The translations under genes were made by a program, and so were the position numbers. From contig NZ_CP060007.1 of NCBI RefSeq assembly GCF_014168535.1, forward strand, positions 4,836,001 through 4,900,000: a DNA stretch of 64,000 nucleotides. The letters are read 5' to 3'. The notes under the pieces were generated by a model, which searched no databases, was not told the origin of the DNA, and saw only the letters and a list, made by a program, of their open reading frames with translations. This document shows, piece by piece, positions 41,062 through 50,124 of this stretch (position 1 is the first letter of the stretch; every line of letters begins with the position of its first letter). The stretch comes from Lacibacter sediminis. GTDB lineage: Bacteria; Bacteroidota; Bacteroidia; Chitinophagales; Chitinophagaceae.

Positions 41062-42189
41062 ATGCTGTGGCTGCTGCTTACACTTTTGCTGTTAGTTCCT
41101 TATTCGATACTGTTGTTACTGTATCGGTATTGGTGGAGCAGGTCTGCAACACTTAACGTTCCTGCATCGTTTGTTCCGGGCACATCTTTTACCATTCTTA
41201 TCCCCGCACGAAACGAAGAAAAAAATATTGTTGACTGCCTGCAGAGTATTCAGCAATTGAATTATCCAAAAGAGTTGATCGAAGTAATTGTGATCGATGA
41301 TTTCAGTGATGATGTAACTGTTGCAAACGCAAAACAGTTCAAAGGAGTAAAAGTGATAGAGCTGAAAGAGCTAATAAAAGAAAAGATCAACTCGTATAAA
41401 AAGAAAGCCATTGAAGCGGGGGTTGAACAAGCAACGGGGAAATACATTGTTACAACCGATGCTGATTGCACCGTACCGACAAACTGGCTACGCAACTTTG
41501 CTTACATCATTGAGCAACGGCCAACGGTTTTTATTGCTGCACCTGTTGCCATGAAAGAAGAAACCTCTTTCATCAAACTGTTTCAGTCGCTTGATTTTTT
41601 AAGTCTGCAGGGAATTACTGCAGCATCTGTTGGAGCAGGTTTTCACAGTATGTGTAATGGTGCTAATCTCTGTTACAGTAAAGAAGCATTTTATACTGTG
41701 AATGGTTTTAAAGGCGTGGACCATATTGCGAGTGGCGATGATATGCTGCTGATGCATAAACTGTACAGTCGCTTTCCAAACGAAGTGCATTACTGCAAAG
41801 CAGCAGATAGCATTGTGCTCACCAATCCTGTTGAAACGGTGGGTGAATTTTTTCGTCAGCGTATACGCTGGGCCAGCAAAGCCGATCAGTATGATGATAA
41901 ACGCATCTTCTGGGTATTGCTGTTGGTATATCTGCTCAATGTATTTTTTGTTGTTCTTTTTGTAGCTGCATGTTTTAACAGCAGTTTACGGATGCTGCTT
42001 GCTGGAAGTTTACTCTTCAAAACATTTATTGAACTTATCTTTCTAATACCTGTTGCCGGTTTTTTCCAAAAATCGAAACTGTTACTGTGGTTTCCGTTTG
42101 CACAACCGTTTCATATTGTTTATACGGTAATTGCAGGTTGGTTGGGCAAGTTTGGCAAGTATGAATGGAAAGGAAGAACAGTGAAGTAG
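41062..42189 (+). CDS. Membrane glycosyltransferase family 2
   Basis: 375 residues from the ATG at 41062, which begins a TM segment (MLWLLLTLLLLVPYSILLLL). An in-frame ATG at 40963 would add 33 residues that resemble no family sequence. GT-A motifs are FTILIPARNEEKNI, VIDDFSDD, TTDADCTVP (DxD-like), CNGANLCYSKEAF and RQRIRWASKADQY (the QxxRW-like motif). C-terminal TM segments follow at about 285-370. It likely adds sugars to a lipid or cell-surface polymer. The next gene begins 36 bp downstream. Confidence 0.88.
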   Translation: MLWLLLTLLLLVPYSILLLLYRYWWSRSATLNVPASFVPGTSFTILIPARNEEKNIVDCLQSIQQLNYPKELIEVIVIDDFSDDVTVANAKQFKGVKVIELKELIKEKINSYKKKAIEAGVEQATGKYIVTTDADCTVPTNWLRNFAYIIEQRPTVFIAAPVAMKEETSFIKLFQSLDFLSLQGITAASVGAGFHSMCNGANLCYSKEAFYTVNGFKGVDHIASGDDMLLMHKLYSRFPNEVHYCKAADSIVLTNPVETVGEFFRQRIRWASKADQYDDKRIFWVLLLVYLLNVFFVVLFVAACFNSSLRMLLAGSLLFKTFIELIFLIPVAGFFQKSKLLLWFPFAQPFHIVYTVIAGWLGKFGKYEWKGRTVK

Positions 42190-42225
42190 GTGACAGAACT
42201 GGCTGCAAAGCTTTATTTTTAATCA

Positions 42226-43305
42226 ATGTCCAACACAGAATACTCTTTTACAAAAATCTTCTGGAAAAAACTCCGCCGGAACAAAGGCGCTGTTTTTGGC
42301 CTAAGCATTATTGTGTTGGCATTATTGACTGCTGTGTTTGCGTATATACTTGCGCCCGATGCCACACCCGATGCCAACCGGATTATTGTAGAGATCGCTG
42401 CAAAGAAGCCGGGTTATAAACAACAGTTCATAAAAATTGAACGGGAGCAACAGAATAATTCTTCGGTAAGCGATCTATTCTTTGGTGCAGAAGATCGCTA
42501 TCAATACATCCCCATCAGCTCTAACAAACAAACAGGCAACCGATATGACGTAGAGAAATTTGTGGATGATGGCGTAACAGAGCCGTTGACATTTACTTTT
42601 CCTGGTCAGCAAAAAGAAAACCCGATCGTAACCAAAACCTTCTGGCTTGGTACCGATAAATTTGGCCGGGATATTTTAAGCAGATTGATCGTGGGCGTGC
42701 GGGTAAGTTTAGGTGTTGGGTTGATTGCCGTAGCTATTTCCCTCACTGTCGGCATTTTTCTCGGAGCTGTGGCAGGTTATTTCCGTGGCTGGATCGATGA
42801 AGCCATTCTCTGGCTCATTAATGTGGTGTGGAGCATCCCGACTTTATTACTCGTTTTCGCCATCACACTTGCGTTGGGTAAAGGTTTCTGGCAGGTATTT
42901 ATTGCGGTGGGATTAACGCTTTGGGTAAATGTGGCCCGGCTGGTGCGTGGACAGGTGCTCAGCATCCGTGAGCTCAACTATATTGAAGCCACCAAAGCCA
43001 TGGGGTTTTCGCATGGCCGCACCATCTTCAAACATATTCTGCCAAATATCATGGGCCCGGTGATTGTGATTGCCGCCAGCAATTTTGCCAGCGCCATCGT
43101 CATCGAAGCCGGTTTGAGTTTTCTCGGTGTGGGTGTGCAGGCGCCGCAACCCAGCTGGGGACTCATGATCAAAGAGAATTACAACTTCATTATTACCAAC
43201 AATCCCATGCTGGCTATTGCGCCTGGCCTTGCTATTATGCTGCTGGTGCTGGCTTTTAATTTGCTGGGGAATGGGTTAAGGGATGTGTTGGATGTGAGGA
43301 GTTGA
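42226..43305 (+). CDS. Peptide/nickel-type ABC transporter permease (DppC/OppC family)
   Basis: 359 residues. TM1 (about 26-45) is followed by a ~90-residue extracytoplasmic insert, then the BPD_transp_1 domain with five TMs and the EAA loop EATKAMGFSHGRTIFKHILPN. The domain ends with APQPSWGLMIKEN and LLGNGLRDVLDVRS, typical of DppC. Its partners (DppB, ATPases, binding protein) are not in the window. In Bacteroidota these genes are often scattered, so a complete transporter elsewhere is likely. Confidence 0.92.
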   Translation: MSNTEYSFTKIFWKKLRRNKGAVFGLSIIVLALLTAVFAYILAPDATPDANRIIVEIAAKKPGYKQQFIKIEREQQNNSSVSDLFFGAEDRYQYIPISSNKQTGNRYDVEKFVDDGVTEPLTFTFPGQQKENPIVTKTFWLGTDKFGRDILSRLIVGVRVSLGVGLIAVAISLTVGIFLGAVAGYFRGWIDEAILWLINVVWSIPTLLLVFAITLALGKGFWQVFIAVGLTLWVNVARLVRGQVLSIRELNYIEATKAMGFSHGRTIFKHILPNIMGPVIVIAASNFASAIVIEAGLSFLGVGVQAPQPSWGLMIKENYNFIITNNPMLAIAPGLAIMLLVLAFNLLGNGLRDVLDVRS

Positions 43306-43310
43306 TTGTT

Positions 43311-43386
43311 TGTCATTTCGAGGCACGGGGAATCTGCCCATCGCCTGCAAGAATGTTCATCAGATCCCTCGTTCCTCGGGATGACA
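43311..43386. repeat. MITE-like inverted repeat (TGTCATTTCGAGG family)
   Basis: Imperfect 26-bp inverted arms lie at 43311-43336 and 43361-43386, the second reading CAGATCCCTCGTTCCTCGGG then ATGACA. The right arm recurs, diverged, at 46795-46820. This is a dispersed intergenic repeat and gives rise to a spurious short reading frame. Confidence 0.75.
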
Positions 43387-43536
43387 GATTCGCCGACAAT
43401 CCTTATTGCTGTTAGCTTTCCCGATAAATCCCTATTTTTGATGGAATTGACCTGTGGTAAAGGATTTGAGAACAGAAAAGGTCAACGTGAAAAGAAGGAT
43501 TTTGTGAGTGAGCTTTTGAATTACTGATCGTCTTTA

Positions 43537-43660
43537 GTTGCGTCGCACTCTTGTACTACATTGCCAATATCGGCAACGTATTTCAACATATCTACTGAAT
43601 TTCAGGCTTTAACAGCTGCATAGCGAACAAAGCGTACAAGCGAGTGACACAACCAAAGCT
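43537..43660. repeat. Inverted pair of GTTGYGTCRC repeats
   Basis: The left arm GTTGCGTCGCACTCTTGTAC (43537-43556) and right arm GTACAAGCGAGTGACACAAC (43634-43653) match inverted at 16 of 20 positions. The right part (43615-43660) is also nearly identical, inverted, to 59146-59192. Together with the repeat at 43311 it fills the 422 bp gap before ricT; I see no gene there. Confidence 0.65.
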
Positions 43661-43727
43661 TCATCGACATTCTGCTGCTTGCCCCCATCCTCTCTTCTTA
43701 TTATTAACTTTTTAATCTCTCATAATA

Positions 43728-45140
43728 ATGAGTTGTACAAGTTGTAGTACGGGTAAACCGGGCGGTTGCAAAAGCAACGGCGGCTGCAGCACAGGCGGCT
43801 GTAACCGGTTAAATGTGCACGATTGGCTGGCGAACCTGCCTTTCAGCGACCCCGACAGCGATTGCCGCATTGTGGAAGTAACCTTCAACAACGGAAGCCG
43901 GAAAGAATTTTACCGCAACAATACCCTGCAGACATTCACCAAAGGCGACATGGTAGCAGTGGAAGGTGTAAGCGGTTTTGATGTGGGTATGGTGAACATC
44001 AGCGGTGAGCTGGTTCGTTTACAAATGAAGAAAAAAGGCGTGAAGGAAGATAACCCGGATATTAAAAAGATCATGCGCCGGGCAAACGAAATGGACCTTC
44101 AGAAATGGAGAGAAACCAAGGAACGTGAAAAACCTACGCAGGTAAGAGCAAGAGCCATCATTATTCAGCTGAACCTGGATATGAAACTGATCGAAGTGGA
44201 ATTCCAGGCAGATGGACGAAAAGCTACGTTCTATTACACAGCAGAAGACCGTGTCGATTTCCGTGAATTGATCAAGATCTATGCGAGTGAGTTTAAGATT
44301 AAAGTAGAGATGAAGCAGATCGGTATTCGCCAGGAAGCAGCGAAGATCGGTGGCATTGGCAGTTGCGGTCGTGAGCTATGCTGCAGCAGCTGGCTCAGTG
44401 ATTTCAAAAGTGTTACAACAACAATCGCCCGTTACCAGAATCTTACGATCAATCAAACAAAACTCAGCGGCCAGTGCGGTCGTTTGAAATGTTGTTTGAA
44501 TTATGAACTGGATACTTATTTAGATGCATTGCAGCATTTCCCCAACAATGCCGAAACGCTTGAACTAAGCCGTGGCACAGCCCAGCTTATTAAGAAAGAT
44601 ATTTTCAAAAATCTGATGTGGTACATCTTACCCGGAAGTAACCAGCAATACCCTGTTCCGATTGAACGGGTAAAAGAAATCAGGTTTATGAATGTGAAAG
44701 GTCAACGCCCTGATGAGTTAGGTGCCATTGAGCTTTCGCCTGCTAAAGCTGAAGAGAAAGAACATGCGCATGTGGAACTGGTTGGTCAGATCAGCTTACG
44801 CACATTAGAACGTAACAGCAAAAAGCGCAAAGACAAAGAGCGTTCGCAACAACAGAAACAACAGGGCGGAGGACAGCAGGGGCAACAACGTCCGCCACAA
44901 CAACAAAGACAACAGCAGCAACAAAGACCACCACAACAGCAACGTGGACAACAAGGTCAGGGTGGTCAGCAAAATAAACAAGGTGGACAAGGACAACAAC
45001 GTCCACAACAACAGCAGCGACCACCACAACAGCAACGTGGGCCGCAGCAACAACGTCCGCCACAGAATAAACCATCACAGCAAAACAGGCCGCAGATCGA
45101 AAAGAAAAAAGATCCACCGCCGCAAAACGATAATGCATAA
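43728..45140 (+). CDS. ricT: PSP1-domain protein RicT homologue with Cys-rich N-terminus and Gln-rich tail
   Basis: 470 residues. The N-terminus is Cys-rich (SCTSCSTGKPGGCKS, then GGCSTGGC). The PSP1 domain carries the conserved Cys motifs GSCGRELCCSSWL and SGQCGRLKCCLNYE near residues 205-255, the ligands for Fe-S clusters in the B. subtilis Ric complex. From about residue 365 a tail of Gln, Pro, Arg and Gly is low-complexity. RicT works with RicA/RicF on RNase Y and cell-fate control in Firmicutes; the Bacteroidota role is unclear. A strong terminator follows immediately. Confidence 0.92.
   Translation: MSCTSCSTGKPGGCKSNGGCSTGGCNRLNVHDWLANLPFSDPDSDCRIVEVTFNNGSRKEFYRNNTLQTFTKGDMVAVEGVSGFDVGMVNISGELVRLQMKKKGVKEDNPDIKKIMRRANEMDLQKWRETKEREKPTQVRARAIIIQLNLDMKLIEVEFQADGRKATFYYTAEDRVDFRELIKIYASEFKIKVEMKQIGIRQEAAKIGGIGSCGRELCCSSWLSDFKSVTTTIARYQNLTINQTKLSGQCGRLKCCLNYELDTYLDALQHFPNNAETLELSRGTAQLIKKDIFKNLMWYILPGSNQQYPVPIERVKEIRFMNVKGQRPDELGAIELSPAKAEEKEHAHVELVGQISLRTLERNSKKRKDKERSQQQKQQGGGQQGQQRPPQQQRQQQQQRPPQQQRGQQGQGGQQNKQGGQGQQRPQQQQRPPQQQRGPQQQRPPQNKPSQQNRPQIEKKKDPPPQNDNA
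44860..45110 (+). repeat. Low-complexity CAA/CAG-rich coding repeat
   Basis: The 3' part of ricT is a mosaic of CAACAA, CAGCAG, CCACCACAACAGCAACGTGG and GGTCAG units encoding Gln/Pro/Arg/Gly. Such tracts expand and contract easily, so the tail length probably varies between strains. Confidence 0.8.
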
Positions 45141-45142
45141 GC

Positions 45143-45176
45143 AAGCAAACCCCGACGAAAGTTGGGGTTTTTGCTT
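45143..45176 (+). terminator. Rho-independent terminator of ricT
   Basis: A long stem (AAGCAAACCCCGAC, GAAA tetraloop, GTTGGGGTTTTTGCTT) follows the ricT stop by 2 bp. The T-run is inside the right arm, as in many Bacteroidota terminators. Confidence 0.85.
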
Positions 45177-45240
45177 TATAACACTTGTCATTTTCTTAAC
45201 AGCTGCACAATGAACAACTGAATAAATTCGAATAAAAACC

Positions 45241-45822
45241 ATGAAACATTCTCTACACCTCTTATTGCTGCTCCCGTTTTTTTGCACTGCACAAAACGAT
45301 AGCCTGATCGAATACAGCAAACTGGTAAAGATGACCATGCAGCCGGGAGCATTTGTGAAGCTGCACTATGATACCATCGGTTCAACTGATGATGTACACA
45401 TTGGATTGATAACCGCCACGTCTTTAAAAGATGGTTCTGCTGAACGTTCTGTCTGTTTTACCAGCAATGGATTCTTAGTCAGTACAATTTTATTTAATGA
45501 GCGAAACATCCAGATACCGGTTGAAGATCTTTCTTCATTTATTGATGCGCTTGTTGTAATGAATATTGAAGCTGATCTCAACAATACAAGAGCAGTTGAA
45601 AAATACCGATACGTTTCGTCCAACTTCACTGTATTAGAAATGCAGAATCGCCACATTAATTCTAAGCGCTGGGATATTAATCTCTATACCCGTTACCGGA
45701 ACATCAATGCACCTGTGCTGGGCATGTTGCTGTCGATCAATCAAAAAAACATTGGCAGCATGCTTACCATTCTTCAGAAGTTAAAAAAGGACCTGGGTGA
45801 TGATCTTTATAAAAAACTATAA
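45241..45822 (+). CDS. Secreted protein of unknown function
   Basis: 193 residues. Signal peptide MKHSLHLLLLLPFFCTAQ. The mature part contains YSKLVKMTMQPGAFVKLHYD and LSSFIDALVVMNIEADLNN, then RYVSSNFTVLEMQNRH. No family recognised. In many Bacteroidota ricT is followed by gldH, but this protein lacks the GldH lipobox and motif, so I do not make that call. Confidence 0.75.
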   Translation: MKHSLHLLLLLPFFCTAQNDSLIEYSKLVKMTMQPGAFVKLHYDTIGSTDDVHIGLITATSLKDGSAERSVCFTSNGFLVSTILFNERNIQIPVEDLSSFIDALVVMNIEADLNNTRAVEKYRYVSSNFTVLEMQNRHINSKRWDINLYTRYRNINAPVLGMLLSINQKNIGSMLTILQKLKKDLGDDLYKKL

Positions 45823-45887
45823 CATTGTTTGGCAGAAGTGAAACGCAACATTCTGTCTGCTGATATTTTTCATAACTTACTTAAACT

Positions 45888-46742
45888 ATGCCACGCTGGA
45901 TGAAACGCTCCTTTATGATCCTCGGAATTATTTTATTGCTCTGGCTTGTTATGGCGCAAAGCTGTATGAAAATGCGCATGAGTGATAGCAAGGCCAAACT
46001 GCAATTTGAAGAAGCGGGCGTGCAACTGCAAACACCTGTAAAAACGATCAATGGTTTTCCGTTGCATTATGCACAAACCGGTAGCGATACATTACCTACT
46101 TTATTATTTGTACATGGCACTCCGGGAAGCTGGGATGCATTTGCTGCTTACCTGCGCAACAAAGAATTATTACAGCATTACAGAATTATTTCTATTGACC
46201 GACCGGGTTTTGGTTACAGCGATTTTGGCAATGCCATGAATTTATCTGCACAAACAGAAATCATCGCTGCATGGATGGATTCTGTTTATAATAACAAACC
46301 ATTTATTATTATTGGCCATAGTTTGGGCGGACCAATGACCATTAAACTTGCAGCAGCCCGACCACAGTACACAAAAGCATTGGTGATACTCGCCGGTTCA
46401 CAAGACCCTGCAGCTGAAAAGCCGGAGAAGTGGCGGCCCATCTTATTCAAAACTCCATTGAATTATTTAGTGCCCGGTGCTATGCGACCAAGTAATGAAG
46501 AGCTGTGGTATTTGAAAAAGGATTTAGTTGATATGCGACCGGAATATGAAAAAATCACTTGCCCGGTTTACATTCTGCACGGAACAAAAGACATGCTGGT
46601 TCCTTATAGCAATGTGGCTTACACACAAAAAATGTTGACGAAAACAGATTCGGTTTTTGTAACAACCTTCGAAAAAGAAAATCATTTTATTGTTTGGACG
46701 AGAGAGAAAGAGATTGTGGAGTTGCTGATGAAGTTGAAGTGA
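45888..46742 (+). CDS. Alpha/beta hydrolase, membrane-anchored
   Basis: 284 residues. An N-terminal hydrophobic segment (FMILGIILLLWLVMAQSC, 9-26) acts as anchor or lipoprotein signal with a Cys at residue 26. The alpha/beta fold has LFVHGTPGSWD (oxyanion), nucleophile Ser in IIGHSLGGP near 145, Asp in LHGTKDMLVPYS and His in ENHFIVW near the C-terminus. The triad is complete, so activity on an ester, lactone or amide is expected. Substrate unknown; no operon partner. Confidence 0.9.
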   Translation: MPRWMKRSFMILGIILLLWLVMAQSCMKMRMSDSKAKLQFEEAGVQLQTPVKTINGFPLHYAQTGSDTLPTLLFVHGTPGSWDAFAAYLRNKELLQHYRIISIDRPGFGYSDFGNAMNLSAQTEIIAAWMDSVYNNKPFIIIGHSLGGPMTIKLAAARPQYTKALVILAGSQDPAAEKPEKWRPILFKTPLNYLVPGAMRPSNEELWYLKKDLVDMRPEYEKITCPVYILHGTKDMLVPYSNVAYTQKMLTKTDSVFVTTFEKENHFIVWTREKEIVELLMKLK

Positions 46743-46794
46743 GATGTCTTTTCGACAAAGGAGAAATTTGTTTGGCTTCGTACAATTGTTCAAT

Positions 46795-46944
46795 AGATCC
46801 CTCCTGCGTCGGGATGACAGCAAATTTTCATCGGAGTTCGTCATGTCGGCAAAGGAGACATCCCTGAATAATTTTCAAGCCACATTTCATCTGAGTAATT
46901 GCAATATACTCACTAAGTAGAGATGTCTCGTGCCTCGACATGAC
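46795..46944. repeat. Cluster of diverged dispersed repeats
   Basis: AGATCCCTCCTGCGTCGGG then ATGACAG (46795-46820) matches the right arm of the repeat at 43361-43386. A second imperfect inverted pair, GTCATGTCGGCAAAGGAGACATCCC-like at 46840-46864 and GAGATGTCTCGTGCCTCGAC then ATGAC at 46920-46944, lies beside it. The 246 bp gap between genes is filled by these remnants. Confidence 0.65.
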
Positions 46945-46988
46945 GGTCGAAGTGTTTAAGTAAATGATGCACGCAAATTATAAATGAG

Positions 46989-49925
46989 TTATTTCTCCAG
47001 CAACACCTTATACAACGCATCCTGAATTTTTCCTCGCACATTCATCGTCAACAATTTTGTATTGGTGCCGCCTTCAGGATGCACACGATTGCTTAAGAAA
47101 ATATACACGATCTTATTTTCAGGATCGGCCCAAACACCTGTGCCGGTATAACCTGTATGTCCGAATGTAGAAGGCGATACACTCAATGCAGGATAGGGAT
47201 CTTTTCGTGTAAGATTGTCTTTCTCCGGTTTATCAAAACCCAACCCTCTTCTGCTGGTTTCGCTGCCGTATGCAATAAATTTCTGCACCGTTTCTGGTTT
47301 AAAAAATGTTTGCTGTCCAATAGTACCGCCGTTGTTCAACATTTGTAAGATCACTGCCAGTTCATACGCTGTGCTGAACAATCCTGCATGTCCTGCAATA
47401 CCACCAAACATGGCAGCTCCGGGATCGTGCACATCACCTCTTAATAATTGGCGACGAAACTGCACTTCACGTTCAGTTGGTACAATACGGTTCACAGGCA
47501 TACGCTGCAACGGCAGAAAACCTGATGACTCCAAATGCAAGGGTTCATAAAATGTCTTGCGTACGTATTCATCGAGTGTCATTCCTGTAAGTTGCTCAAC
47601 TACTTTTCCCAGAAAAATAAAATCATTATCGCTGTACACATATTTACCATACGGTCCCATTTCACTTTGCAGAATGCGTTGATACATGGTATCACGCCAA
47701 TCATTCCGCATGTAAAAAGTATCGGCCACACGAATGTTATAATCTTCACTCGGTCCGTTTGTATATAATTGTGCAGAAGGAATGCCGCTGTTTGTATCAA
47801 TGGTTTCTTTGTAAAAAGGTATCCATGATTTTAAACCGGCCTGATGTAATAAAATATCTTCAATGAGCAGATCCTGTTTATTTGTTCCATTCACCCAGGG
47901 AATATAATCGCCCAATCGTTTCTTAAGATCGATCTTTCCTTCTTCATACAACTTCATCACAGAAATAGTAGTTGCACAGATCTTTGTCACCGATGCCATA
48001 TCAAACACCGATTCCAATGTCATCGGTTCCTGTTGCTCATAGGTATAATAACCGTATGCTTTCTCAAACATGATCTTGCCATCTTTCACCGCCATCACTA
48101 CACAACCGGGCATTGCTTTTTTCTGAATAGCGTCTGCCACAATCGAATCAACTGTTGCAAATCTTGTTTCGGGCAATAAGTTTCGTTGAAGATCGCCGAT
48201 GGCAGGCATCATATATTCCAATCCTGTTCCGTATTTGATATTATCGCACACAGTAACGGGCAGTTTACCTGTTGGTCGTTGTTTGCCGATCAATACATCA
48301 AAAGCAGCCGCTTGTGTGTGCGCATCATCTTCGTAACAAATCACACTTGTTTTTACATCACAGAAATTCTTCAATGCATAGGGATTACCAAACAGGATCA
48401 ATGCAGATTGTGGTAATTCAGCTAAACTTTTTGCTAATTGTAATGCGGAAGCACTGATGCCAAAATTATTCTGCGGTCGGCGACTGTAACCATGCATGCC
48501 AATTACCACGTGACTGTAATTCTGTTTGATCAATTCAACCAATGACAGAATTCTGCCTGCATCACTTTTATAAGAAAAGAAAAAGATGTCTGCTTTCAAT
48601 TCATCTTTCATCTTTTGTGTAATTACATTCGCTGCTGTTGTACCAATAGCGATATAAGCGATCTTCTTTTCAGTATTGGTTGCTTTTCCCATAAAAGATA
48701 AAGCGGCTGAAGAAAGTGGCAACAGGTTTTGATCGTTCCTCGCCAGTGTTACTGAACGTTGTGCGATAAGTTTACGAATAGCTTCTGTACTGCCGTTAAG
48801 ATCATTCACCAGGTTATTGGTATCAATTGGTTTTACTTCACCCAAACCATATAAATACTTTGCCATCAGCACACGGTGTACACGACTGTTGAGATCATCC
48901 CAACTCAATTTTTTCTTTTTAACAGCAGCTTTAATTTTTTTGATCGCTGCAGGAATATCAGAAGGCAAACACAAGAGATCATTTCCTGCGATCAATGATT
49001 GCACACTGGCAGCACCGTCAGGATAAAACTTTTTCACGCCCTGCATTTCCAATGCATCAGTGAACGTAAGGCCTTTATAACCGAGTTCATCACGCAACAA
49101 CTTTGTTACGTTGTTGTATGATAAGGAGGTTGCCTGATTTTTTGTATTATCAATTGCAGGAATATACAAGTGCCCGATCATAACGCTGCCAACTCCGTTT
49201 TCAAAAATTTCACGGAAAGGATAAAGTTCTAATGAATCAAGCTGCTGTTTTGTTTTGTTAATGATCGGCAGATCGTAATGACTGTCTGTTTCTGTATCAC
49301 CATGTCCGGGAAAATGTTTAGCGCAGGCCATTACACCCATATCTTGCATACCCTTCATCACCTGTACACCAAACAACGCTACTTTGTAACGGTCTTCACC
49401 AAAAGAACGATCATTGATCACCGGATTGTTCGGATTATTATTGACATCAACAACAGGCGCAAAGTTTACCTGTATGCCCATGCGTTTGCATTGCTCGCCT
49501 AATATCTTTCCATAATCGTATGCAATGGCTGCATCCTGCACAGCACCCAACATTAACTGTCGGGGCAATGATACCACACTATCCAAACGCATACCCAAAC
49601 CCCACTCTCCATCAATGGTGATCATCAACGGAGTTTTTGCAATGCTTTGATAGAAGTTGGTAAGATTGGCCTGGCGAACAGGACCACCCTGGAAGAAACA
49701 AAGTCCACCTACATTGTATTTCTGGATAAGATCAGTTACCTGTTTTACATGCGCCGCTCCAAGATTACTGTGCGCTCGGATGATCATCAATTGAGCGATA
49801 CGCTGATCGTTATTCAGGGTTTGCATCACACTATCGGCCCAACGCTTTGCCCGTTCCTGTTTTGATTGCGAATAGCTGAGAGAAAAGGCCGCAATGCCCG
49901 CCAGTACAAGGATTAATTTTTTCAT
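46989..49925 (-). CDS. GH3 beta-N-acetylhexosaminidase fused to a serine beta-lactamase-fold domain
   Basis: 978 residues from the ATG at 49925, which starts the signal peptide MKKLILVLAGIAAFSLSYSQ; an in-frame ATG 27 bp earlier would obscure it. The GH3 domain (about 25-370) has the NagZ-type Asp-His signature AKHFPGHGDTETDSH at 202-216 and a nucleophile Asp in TFTDALEMQGV. A GH3 C-terminal region follows. The beta-lactamase-like domain (about 610-970) has SVTK (active Ser/Lys), YSDND and HTGYTG. The fusion is known in Bacteroidota and suggests peptidoglycan turnover in the periplasm, with glycosidase and peptidase/esterase activities in one chain. Confidence 0.93.
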   Translation of the reverse strand: MKKLILVLAGIAAFSLSYSQSKQERAKRWADSVMQTLNNDQRIAQLMIIRAHSNLGAAHVKQVTDLIQKYNVGGLCFFQGGPVRQANLTNFYQSIAKTPLMITIDGEWGLGMRLDSVVSLPRQLMLGAVQDAAIAYDYGKILGEQCKRMGIQVNFAPVVDVNNNPNNPVINDRSFGEDRYKVALFGVQVMKGMQDMGVMACAKHFPGHGDTETDSHYDLPIINKTKQQLDSLELYPFREIFENGVGSVMIGHLYIPAIDNTKNQATSLSYNNVTKLLRDELGYKGLTFTDALEMQGVKKFYPDGAASVQSLIAGNDLLCLPSDIPAAIKKIKAAVKKKKLSWDDLNSRVHRVLMAKYLYGLGEVKPIDTNNLVNDLNGSTEAIRKLIAQRSVTLARNDQNLLPLSSAALSFMGKATNTEKKIAYIAIGTTAANVITQKMKDELKADIFFFSYKSDAGRILSLVELIKQNYSHVVIGMHGYSRRPQNNFGISASALQLAKSLAELPQSALILFGNPYALKNFCDVKTSVICYEDDAHTQAAAFDVLIGKQRPTGKLPVTVCDNIKYGTGLEYMMPAIGDLQRNLLPETRFATVDSIVADAIQKKAMPGCVVMAVKDGKIMFEKAYGYYTYEQQEPMTLESVFDMASVTKICATTISVMKLYEEGKIDLKKRLGDYIPWVNGTNKQDLLIEDILLHQAGLKSWIPFYKETIDTNSGIPSAQLYTNGPSEDYNIRVADTFYMRNDWRDTMYQRILQSEMGPYGKYVYSDNDFIFLGKVVEQLTGMTLDEYVRKTFYEPLHLESSGFLPLQRMPVNRIVPTEREVQFRRQLLRGDVHDPGAAMFGGIAGHAGLFSTAYELAVILQMLNNGGTIGQQTFFKPETVQKFIAYGSETSRRGLGFDKPEKDNLTRKDPYPALSVSPSTFGHTGYTGTGVWADPENKIVYIFLSNRVHPEGGTNTKLLTMNVRGKIQDALYKVLLEK

Positions 49926-49943
49926 GTGTCGATTGTTATATTC

Positions 49944-50022
49944 TTTAGCCACATAGTATAACCATAAAAATTGCCATCTCAGTGTGCAAAATTAGCTTGT
50001 CAATTTTTTATGGTTATTTCAT
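49944..50022 (-). repeat. Inverted-repeat intergenic element, copy B
   Basis: Arms 49958-49973 (ATAACCATAAAAATTG) and 50001-50017 (CAATTTTTTATGGTTAT) are reverse complements with one extra base. The element starts TTTAGCCACATAGTATA and ends TTATTTCAT, exactly like copy A at 6321-6414, but lacks the central palindrome. It lies 18 bp upstream of the leftward GH3 gene. Confidence 0.75.
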
Positions 50023-50092
50023 GTAAGTTTTCTGCTTTTTTCGATCCGCTTAAAGGTAACGAATTATCCTTCGACGGTTGGTTGAAGTAACG

Positions 50093-50100
50093 TAAATTTG
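50093..50100 (+). promoter_or_regulatory. -7 promoter element of mutL
   Basis: TAAATTTG matches TAnnTTTG and lies 24 bp upstream of the GTG start at 50125. It also contains the TTG at 50098 that a naive start call would pick. Confidence 0.6.
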
Positions 50101-50124
50101 CCATTTCAAAACACAGAAGCGTAC

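Noticed and set aside
43306..43527. 73-codon reading frame starting inside the stop region of the ABC permease gene
   Set aside because: It runs through the inverted repeat at 43311-43386, has no family resemblance and no promoter; it is a by-product of the repeat.
44860..45110. CRISPR-like or tandem-repeat array
   Set aside because: The units are irregular, in frame with ricT and encode Gln/Pro/Arg; there are no regular spacers.
44791..45148. Several long reading frames on the minus strand across the 3' end of ricT
   Set aside because: They are antisense to the CAA/CAG-rich tract and encode Val/Leu or Cys/Gly low-complexity sequence; the plus-strand frame with PSP1 motifs is the gene.
45241..45822. 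GldH, which often follows ricT in Bacteroidota
   Set aside because: The protein has a plain signal peptide without the lipobox and no GldH-like sequence that I can recognise.
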